From assembly GCA_937860285.1 (NCBI GenBank), contig CALMBS010000375.1:1-10415 (forward strand): a DNA stretch of 10,415 nt, in the 5' to 3' direction. The stretch comes from an uncultured Chloroflexota bacterium. Its GTDB lineage: Bacteria; Chloroflexota; Dehalococcoidia; UBA2247; RBG-13-53-26. Position 1 is the stretch's first letter; every line of letters begins with the position of its first letter. The notes below the pieces were generated by a model. That model saw only the letters and a program-made list of their open reading frames with translations. It did no database searches and was not told the DNA's origin. Position numbers and translations under genes: made by a program. Below are positions 5,670 through 10,415 of the stretch, piece by piece.

Positions 5670-6893
5670 CTACCGGTAGGCCGCGAAGCCCTTGCCCAGC
5701 AGCGTGTAGCCGGTGACCAACTTCATCATCTCACTGGTCCCGTCCGGGATGGTCATCATCCGGGCGTCCCGGAAATAGCGCTCCAGCGGCATCTCCGTGG
5801 CCAGGCCGGCGCCGCCGTGGATCTGCATGGCCCGGTAGGTCACCTTGATGGACATCTCCCCGGCGTAGACCTTGGCCATGGCCGAGAGCCTCCTCGCGTC
5901 CGGCTCCCCCCTGACGATGGCGTCCGCCGCCTTGTAGCCCAGGAGCCTGGCGGTCTCGATGGAGACGGCCATCTCATAGAGCGACTCCTGGATGAGCTGG
6001 TGCCGGCCGATGGGCTTGCCGAACTGCTTCCTCTCCCGGGCGTAGCCCAGGGCGGCCTCGAAGGAGGCCTGGGCGATGCCCACGGCCGCCAGGGCCATCC
6101 CGGCGCGGGGCAGGGTCATCATGGCGGTGAAGGGCTCCATCTGGGTCAGCAGCTTCATGAAGCCGTCGGAGAGCGGGAGCACCTCCTTCAGGCGGGGCCC
6201 CAGCGCCAGTGCGTTCCCCATCAGGGCGGAGAGCTCGTTCTCCTTCGGCACCCGGCAGTCCTGGAAGAACATCTCCCCGGTGGGCGACGCCTTCCAGCCG
6301 ATCTTGTGCTGCTCGTGGGCCTCCCAGGGGGAGACCTCCCGGTCCAGCAGCAGGAAGGTCTGCGTCCCTGTCTGGGTGTTGGTCACCCCCACCAGTGCCG
6401 TGTCCGCGATGGTGGCGTTGCTGATCCAGGTCTTGGCGCCGTTGACTACGAAGCAGTCCCCCTCCGGGCGGGCCGTGGTCCGCAGCGTCGATGTGTCGCA
6501 GCCCGCCTCGGGCTCTGTCTCCGCGAAACACCCGATGAACTCGGCGGCCTCCAGTCGCGGCAGCAGCCGGGACCGGACCTTATCCGAGGCCAGCGGGACG
6601 TAGATGGCGGGAAGGGCCCCCATCCCGAAGAGGGTCAACAGGCTGGGCCAGACGCGGCCCACCTCCTCGGCGAAGATGCCGAAGAGTATCGGGCTGCCCA
6701 CAAAGGCCCTGGCGTTCTCCGGGTCCAGACCGATGCCCAGGGACTGGAACTTCTTCATGATGTCGATGGCTTCCGCCCTGGTCAGGGGCCCGGCGGCGTC
6801 CCTCCGGTCTACCATCGGGACGAACTCCTTCTTGAGGAAGTCCCGCAGGCTGTCGCGGTACATCTTCTCCTGCTCGTTGAACTCGAAGTCCAT
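5670..6893 (-). CDS. Acyl-CoA dehydrogenase family protein with Asp at the usual catalytic Glu position
   Basis: A 407-residue flavoprotein of the acyl-CoA dehydrogenase family, which introduces an alpha,beta double bond into an acyl-CoA using FAD, with electrons passed to ETF. Family blocks: CFAETEPEAGCD (122-133, FAD/substrate loop), NGAKTWISNA (151-160), ARERKQFGKPI (285-295), MQIHGGAGLATEMPLERYFRDAR (356-378) and IPDGTSEM (382-389). In medium- and short-chain enzymes the last block reads EGT, with Glu as catalytic base; here it is Asp384. The alternative Glu position used by isovaleryl-CoA dehydrogenase falls at Pro262, so neither usual Glu is present. The enzyme may use Asp as base, act on an unusual substrate, or have lost activity. 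ATG 6893 has a purine-rich ribosome site (GAGGAGAGGGA) and lies one base after the ligase stop. Substrate cannot be told from sequence. Confidence 0.95.
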   Translation of the reverse strand: MDFEFNEQEKMYRDSLRDFLKKEFVPMVDRRDAAGPLTRAEAIDIMKKFQSLGIGLDPENARAFVGSPILFGIFAEEVGRVWPSLLTLFGMGALPAIYVPLASDKVRSRLLPRLEAAEFIGCFAETEPEAGCDTSTLRTTARPEGDCFVVNGAKTWISNATIADTALVGVTNTQTGTQTFLLLDREVSPWEAHEQHKIGWKASPTGEMFFQDCRVPKENELSALMGNALALGPRLKEVLPLSDGFMKLLTQMEPFTAMMTLPRAGMALAAVGIAQASFEAALGYARERKQFGKPIGRHQLIQESLYEMAVSIETARLLGYKAADAIVRGEPDARRLSAMAKVYAGEMSIKVTYRAMQIHGGAGLATEMPLERYFRDARMMTIPDGTSEMMKLVTGYTLLGKGFAAYR

Positions 6894-6894
6894 C

Positions 6895-8415
6895 CTATTC
6901 CCTCTCCTCGGCCATTCTTCGCAGCTCCCTTCTGAGCACCTTCCCCACCAGGTTCTTGGGCAGGGCCTCCACCATGGTGTAGTACTTCGGCGTCTTGAAC
7001 GAACCCAGCCTGGCGCGGCAGTGGTCGTCCAGCTCGCGGGGCGTGACCTGCATCCCGGGCCTGGCCACCACGAAGGCCTGGATCTGCTCGCCGTAGGTCC
7101 CGTCCGCCACGCCCACCACCGCCGCCTCGCACACCGAGGGATGCCTCATGACCACCTCTTCGACCTCCCGCGGGGAGATGTTCTCGCCGCCCTTGATGAT
7201 GATGTCCTTCTTCCGGTCCGTGATGAAGCAGTACCCGTCCTGGTCCAAGTACCCCATGTCGCCCGTGCTCAGCCAGCCGTCCGCCAGGACCGCCGCCGTC
7301 TCCCCGGGCCTCTTCCAGTAGCCCTGCATCATGGCCGGGGTGCGGAGCATGATCTCGCCAGGCTGTCCCGAAGTCACCTCACAGCCCCGGTCGTCGACGA
7401 TCTTGATCTGGGCCCCCGGCATCGGGCGGCCGATGGAGCCGGGCTTCCGGGGGCCGTCGGCCGGATTGATGCAGCCGGTGGCGCCGGTCTCCGTCAGCCC
7501 CCAGCCCTCCGTGATCTCATGCCCGAAGCGCTCCCTGAAGTCCTGCCATGTCTCCGGGGCCAGGGCCGCCGATCCGGAAACCCACCGCTTCATGGAGCTG
7601 AGATCGTACTTCCCGGGATCGGGGTGCAGCAGCATGTACACGTACATGGTGGGCACGCCGGTGAAGAGGCCGGCCCGGTGTCTCTGGATCGTCTCGAGTA
7701 TGTCGTCGACCGTGGCCGCCGGCATGACGACGCCCCTGCCCCGCTTCTGGAAGGAGAGGCCTACCATGCAGCCCAGGCCGTACACATGGCACAGCGGCAG
7801 CACGAACACGCTGACGTTGCCCTCCGGCACCGGCACGGATTCAGACAGCATCCGGCCGGCCCAGTACAGGCTGTGGTGCGTGTGGACCGCCCCCTTGGGG
7901 CGCCCGGTGGTCCCGGCCGTGTACACGATGGCGGCCGGGTCGCTGTCGTCTGCCACTCCGGAGCCGGCCATCTCCGGGCTGCCGGCCGCGAGACGGGCCC
8001 AGGAGTGGAACCCGTCCGGCACCGGGTCACCGGCCAGGATCACGGTTCTCAGGGAGGGCGCGCCGGCCAGGCAGGACTCGATGCGCGGCAGGAACGCGGG
8101 GCTGCTGATGAGGGTCCCGGCCTCTGAGTCGCGGCAGATGAACGCGCTCTCCTCGGCCCCGATCAGGTGGTTGACCGGCACGGCGATGGCCCCGATCCTC
8201 CAGATGGCGGCGAAGCTCTGCAGCACCTCGGGGCAGTTGGGCATCTGGATGAGCACCCGGTCGCCGCGCCCGACGCCCAGGCCACGGAGGGCCGAGGCCA
8301 GCCTCCTGGATGAGCGCTCCATCTCCAGGTTGGTGATCTCCCGTCCCTCGAACACCACGGAGACGTACTCGCCCCAGTCCCTGATGGAGGTCTCGGCCAG
8401 CTCTACCAGGTTCAT
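6895..8415 (-). CDS. Acyl-CoA ligase (AMP-binding, class I adenylate-forming)
   Basis: A 506-residue enzyme that activates a carboxylic acid with ATP to an acyl-AMP and transfers it to CoA. Diagnostic motifs in order: P-loop YTAGTTGRPKG (165-175), GWGLTET (304-310), STGD (383-386), hinge DRKKDIIIKGGENISP (400-415) and the C-terminal catalytic lysine K492 in PKNLVGKVLRREL. All core residues look intact. Fatty or aromatic acid ligases are both possible; the acid is not identifiable from sequence. I chose ATG 8415 (MNLVELAETS) with GGTGAGGGA just upstream; the frame stays open to 8487, but the extra 24 residues are Arg/Gly-rich and unlike the family. It is first in the operon, one base before the dehydrogenase ATG (TAG-G-ATG), so the two are translationally coupled. 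Confidence 0.95.
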   Translation of the reverse strand: MNLVELAETSIRDWGEYVSVVFEGREITNLEMERSSRRLASALRGLGVGRGDRVLIQMPNCPEVLQSFAAIWRIGAIAVPVNHLIGAEESAFICRDSEAGTLISSPAFLPRIESCLAGAPSLRTVILAGDPVPDGFHSWARLAAGSPEMAGSGVADDSDPAAIVYTAGTTGRPKGAVHTHHSLYWAGRMLSESVPVPEGNVSVFVLPLCHVYGLGCMVGLSFQKRGRGVVMPAATVDDILETIQRHRAGLFTGVPTMYVYMLLHPDPGKYDLSSMKRWVSGSAALAPETWQDFRERFGHEITEGWGLTETGATGCINPADGPRKPGSIGRPMPGAQIKIVDDRGCEVTSGQPGEIMLRTPAMMQGYWKRPGETAAVLADGWLSTGDMGYLDQDGYCFITDRKKDIIIKGGENISPREVEEVVMRHPSVCEAAVVGVADGTYGEQIQAFVVARPGMQVTPRELDDHCRARLGSFKTPKYYTMVEALPKNLVGKVLRRELRRMAEERE

Positions 8416-8485
8416 TCCCTCACCAGCACGCCGTCGATGGCCCCGCTCCGTCGGCGCCGCCCGCAGACTCCATCTGCCGGCGCAC

Positions 8486-8514
8486 ACGATAGCCCCCCAA
8501 CTATCGGCTGTCCC
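8486..8514 (-). promoter_or_regulatory. Candidate promoter of the ligase operon, proximal
   Basis: On the minus strand GGGACA (8514-8509) is followed after 17 bases by TATCGT (8491-8486); both boxes match consensus at 4 of 6. It lies downstream of the 13-bp hairpin, so it would escape termination there. Its -10 box overlaps one arm of a small hairpin (CGATAG/CTATCG, 8487-8492 and 8501-8506). It competes with the upstream candidate at 8575-8606. Confidence 0.25.
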
Positions 8515-8523
8515 CCGGCACTG

Positions 8524-8552
8524 GCCCTTCCCGCGATGCTCGCGGGAAGGGC
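8524..8552 (-). terminator. 13-bp perfect hairpin in the gap before the ligase operon; terminator or leader element
   Basis: The arms GCCCTTCCCGCGA (8524-8536) and TCGCGGGAAGGGC (8540-8552) are perfect reverse complements around a 3-base loop. It lies 117 bases beyond the stop of the membrane-protein gene and 108 bases before the ligase start. Neither strand has a T-run after the stem, so it is not a standard intrinsic terminator; a GC-rich stem alone may still end or stabilise transcripts in high-GC bacteria. If transcription starts at the 8575-8606 candidate, the hairpin would lie inside the ligase leader. Confidence 0.5.
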
Positions 8553-8574
8553 AGGGGTTCGGGTGGACACGGCT

Positions 8575-8606
8575 ATGTTAGCACAGCCGCCCTCACCTGC
8601 TGTCAA
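8575..8606 (-). promoter_or_regulatory. Candidate promoter of the ligase operon, distal
   Basis: On the minus strand a perfect TTGACA (8606-8601) is followed by TGCTAACAT, an extended -10 form with TAACAT at 8580-8575. The spacing is 20 bases, longer than the usual 16-18, which lowers confidence. Use of this site would give a leader of about 150 bases containing the 13-bp hairpin and two smaller ones (8487-8506 and 8463-8477). Confidence 0.3.
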
Positions 8607-8668
8607 GAGGGGCCTCGCCGGCGGTCCGGGGCACGGTGGCGGGGATCCGCGTCAGCCGTGCGGCATTC

Positions 8669-10171
8669 TCAGGCGGTGAACACCGTGGCGACGGACAACG
8701 CGCCGTCCCCCTTGTAGGCGAGGGAGAGGACAATCTGGCTGGCTGCGGGGAAGCTGCCGGTGGGGGAGGAAACCAGGATCTGGTGCTCATCCATGATCCC
8801 CACTTCCACGCCCAGCTCATTGGCAGGGTCCAGCTCCGGCAGGTGGCTGACCGGGTCTCCGGTGAGATCGTCCACGGTGCCCGCCCGGGCGAAGACCCGG
8901 ACGCGGACCTCTTCCCGGGTGTCGCCTCTCGAGATCACCACGGTGTTCTCCTCGCCTGCCGCCTCAACGGTCCCGGCGCATTCGACCACGATGGCGAAAT
9001 CGGTGAACTCGATGGCCTCCGGAGCGCCGCCGCTCACCTCGACCCGTCTCTCCGTGGAGAGGCTTTCCACCCATACCCGGAACTCGCGATCATCGGCCCG
9101 GCCGCGCTGCCAGAGAAAGACGGAGGCGACGGCCGCGGCCAGCACCACGGCGACGGTGACCAGGACCAGGGCCAGCCTCAGCCTCGGTCTGGCGGCGGCC
9201 TGCGGCGGCGCGCCGGGAGGTGGTGGGGCTGGCATGGACGTGGGTGGGTCGGGTTCGGGTCCGGGTGGTGCCGGGGCCCCGAACGGCGGGACGTCTGCTT
9301 CACCGGCTGCCGGCTGGGGCGATGGCGGCAGCTTCCGGGCGCGGAGGTCGAAGTACAGTATGGTCATGGAAACCGCGGACAGGGGCGTGGTGAACAGTCC
9401 GGGGATCAGGCCCTGGACCACGGTGCCGGCGAAGCCTCCCACCGAGGCCGCGGAAAGGATGGCCCGGACGGCCAGGCCCAGGATGAGAGAGGGCAGAACG
9501 CTGATGAGCAGGAAGAACCCGAAGCTGCGCCACCAGTGGCCGGAGACCAGGGCGCTGCTTCGTTTCAGGCCCTCCCACGGCCCGCTGCCCTCCAGCAGCA
9601 CCGCCTGGAAGACCAGCATCCACTTGACCCCGAAGTAGGCGGCCAGCGGCACGCCTACCAGCAGGAGCAGCATTCCCAGCCAGACCCAGCCGGCGCCAAG
9701 GACGGCAAACACGGCGAAGAACACCAGGAAGGGGAGCGCTACGAGCATCAGCATGACGAGCATCAGCAGGTAGGCCCCGATGAGCCTGCCCGCTGTCCCC
9801 ATGGCGCAGGAATAGGCGTCGAGCACGCCCGTCGCCCTGCCATCGTGCCTCCGGGCCGCGGCGTGGATCAGCGCGCCCATCATTACGGGGTGGATCAGGA
9901 TGTTGAGCCCGATTGTGCCCAGGGGGAATATCAGGTCCTGGGCAGCGGATAGTGTGTCATCGGTGCCGGTGTATTCGCGCGCCGCCCAGGCCGCGGCCTC
10001 GAAGAGCGCCAGGGGCACCAGGGCAGCCAGGGCGATGCCGGTAAGGACGGCCAGGGCGCCCCCATAGGTGCTCAGGCTCTCGCTGAGAAGGTCACCGAAG
10101 CTTCTCGGCGCGGGAGCCTCGGGCGCCGGAGCGCCGGGGGTAAGGTTGGTCGAAGGTTCTTCCATGCTCAT
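8669..10171 (-). CDS. Multi-pass membrane protein (GPDPase membrane-domain-like) with Pro-rich linker and C-terminal soluble domain
   Basis: A 500-residue membrane protein. Residues 1-23 are Pro/Ala-rich. Hydrophobic segments lie near 38-60, 84-105, 130-158, 162-184, 217-238 and 250-272. The segment EGLKRSSALVSGHWWRSFG (200-218) before the fifth resembles the loop of the glycerophosphodiester phosphodiesterase membrane-domain family, which lacks the phosphodiesterase catalytic domain; the match is by eye only. Residues 281-328 are a low-complexity Pro-rich linker (coded at 9188-9331), followed by a seventh segment (331-354) and a soluble domain of about 145 residues (355-500), rich in beta-strand patterns and without known motifs. 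With six segments first, the C-terminal domain would face outside. No function can be assigned. ATG 10171 was preferred to an in-frame TTG at 10186; neither has a strong ribosome site. It has its own promoter and appears monocistronic. Confidence 0.85.
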   Translation of the reverse strand: MSMEEPSTNLTPGAPAPEAPAPRSFGDLLSESLSTYGGALAVLTGIALAALVPLALFEAAAWAAREYTGTDDTLSAAQDLIFPLGTIGLNILIHPVMMGALIHAAARRHDGRATGVLDAYSCAMGTAGRLIGAYLLMLVMLMLVALPFLVFFAVFAVLGAGWVWLGMLLLLVGVPLAAYFGVKWMLVFQAVLLEGSGPWEGLKRSSALVSGHWWRSFGFFLLISVLPSLILGLAVRAILSAASVGGFAGTVVQGLIPGLFTTPLSAVSMTILYFDLRARKLPPSPQPAAGEADVPPFGAPAPPGPEPDPPTSMPAPPPPGAPPQAAARPRLRLALVLVTVAVVLAAAVASVFLWQRGRADDREFRVWVESLSTERRVEVSGGAPEAIEFTDFAIVVECAGTVEAAGEENTVVISRGDTREEVRVRVFARAGTVDDLTGDPVSHLPELDPANELGVEVGIMDEHQILVSSPTGSFPAASQIVLSLAYKGDGALSVATVFTA

Positions 10172-10222
10172 GGCCGGACCGGACAACCTGCCGCGGACGC
10201 CATCCCAAGAGAGTGTCGATAG

Positions 10223-10251
10223 ATCATATCGTTTCGGGCCCCGGCCGTCAA
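10223..10251 (-). promoter_or_regulatory. Sigma70-type promoter of the membrane-protein gene
   Basis: On the minus strand TTGACG (10251-10246) is followed after exactly 17 bases by TATGAT (10228-10223); each box matches consensus at 5 of 6. It lies just after the purH terminator hairpin and predicts a start near 10216 and a leader of about 45 bases before ATG 10171. This is the best promoter in the window. Confidence 0.7.
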
Positions 10252-10282
10252 AACAGCGCTCTGTGCCCGGGCGGCGACGGAA

Positions 10283-10309
10283 GAAGCCGGGGCCCGAGGC
10301 CCCGGCTTC
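10283..10309 (-). terminator. Terminator hairpin after purH
   Basis: A perfect 12-bp stem, GAAGCCGGGGCC (10283-10294) and GGCCCCGGCTTC (10298-10309), closes a 3-base loop 26 bases after the purH stop. On the minus strand it is followed by TTCC, a weak pyrimidine tract. Its position between a stop codon and the next gene's promoter fits a transcription terminator. Confidence 0.75.
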
Positions 10310-10335
10310 CTGATCTCGCTGGTGCAGTCGCCGCC

Positions 10336-10415
10336 CTAGTGCCGGAAATGCCGGTTGCCGGTGAAGACCATGGCGATGTTGTGCTCGTTGGCGGCCTTGA
10401 TGACCTCCTGGTCCC
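10336..10415 (-). CDS. purH: Bifunctional AICAR formyltransferase/IMP cyclohydrolase, C-terminal end only
   Basis: Only the last 25 complete codons and the TAG stop lie in the window; the rest lies beyond base 10415. The tail contains DQEVIKAANEHNIAMVFTG and ends NRHFRH, which matches the highly conserved PurH C-terminus (typically ...GIAMVFTGMRHFRH). PurH catalyses the last two steps of de novo IMP synthesis. A strong hairpin follows the stop, so purH is the last gene of its transcript. The call rests on the tail alone, but this ending is distinctive. Confidence 0.9.
   Translation of the reverse strand, partial: DQEVIKAANEHNIAMVFTGNRHFRH

Noticed and set aside
5817..8127. Long plus-strand frames opposite the dehydrogenase and ligase genes
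   Set aside because: They lie wholly antisense to genes with intact catalytic motifs and show no domain of their own.

Overview
This is a high-GC bacterial window in which every credible gene lies on the minus strand. Transcription therefore runs from high to low coordinates, and the plus-strand open frames look like GC-driven shadows. Gene content points to an environmental, possibly anaerobic bacterium. An AmmeMemoRadiSam gene pair, an acyl-CoA ligase/acyl-CoA dehydrogenase/EthD cassette and a WQD-repeat plus fibronectin-III surface protein together would fit Chloroflexota (for example Dehalococcoidia-like lineages). This is an inference from gene content; there is no rRNA or other phylogenetic marker to settle it.

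Layout in transcription order. (1) 10415-10336 is the last 25 codons of purH, followed by a 12-bp GC-rich hairpin that probably ends that transcript. (2) A good sigma70-type promoter (TTGACG, 17 bp, TATGAT) then drives a 500-residue membrane protein (10171-8669). It has about six N-terminal membrane segments resembling the GPDPase membrane-domain family, a proline-rich linker, a seventh segment and a C-terminal soluble domain. (3) A 253-bp gap holds a 13-bp perfect hairpin and two candidate promoters. (4) Next comes a tight three-gene catabolic operon: an acyl-CoA ligase (8415-6895), an acyl-CoA dehydrogenase starting 1 bp later (6893-5670), and an EthD-domain protein (5638-4937). Together they would activate an unidentified carboxylic acid to its CoA thioester and dehydrogenate it; the EthD protein's step is unknown. 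(5) After a candidate promoter (TTGACT, 17 bp, TACCCT) comes an 847-residue exported protein (4812-2269): signal peptide, eight WQD repeats of 54-55 residues (probably an eight-bladed beta-propeller), three FN3-like modules each ending in a WSEWS box, and a C-terminal membrane anchor. (6) A small orphan gene (2171-1869), rsfS (1875-1528), the AmmeMemoRadiSam radical SAM enzyme (1515-493) and the AMMECR1-domain gene (479 to beyond base 1) form a close-packed run, probably one operon.

No tRNA, rRNA, CRISPR array, insertion sequence or phage gene was seen, and no gene-free stretch exceeds 300 bases. I do not see a clearly new defence or mobile system. The points most worth a second look are the propeller/FN3 surface protein with evidence of recent blade duplication, the acyl-CoA dehydrogenase with Asp where the catalytic Glu is expected, the hairpin-bearing leader before the ligase operon, and the orphan gene embedded with rsfS and the AmmeMemoRadiSam pair.
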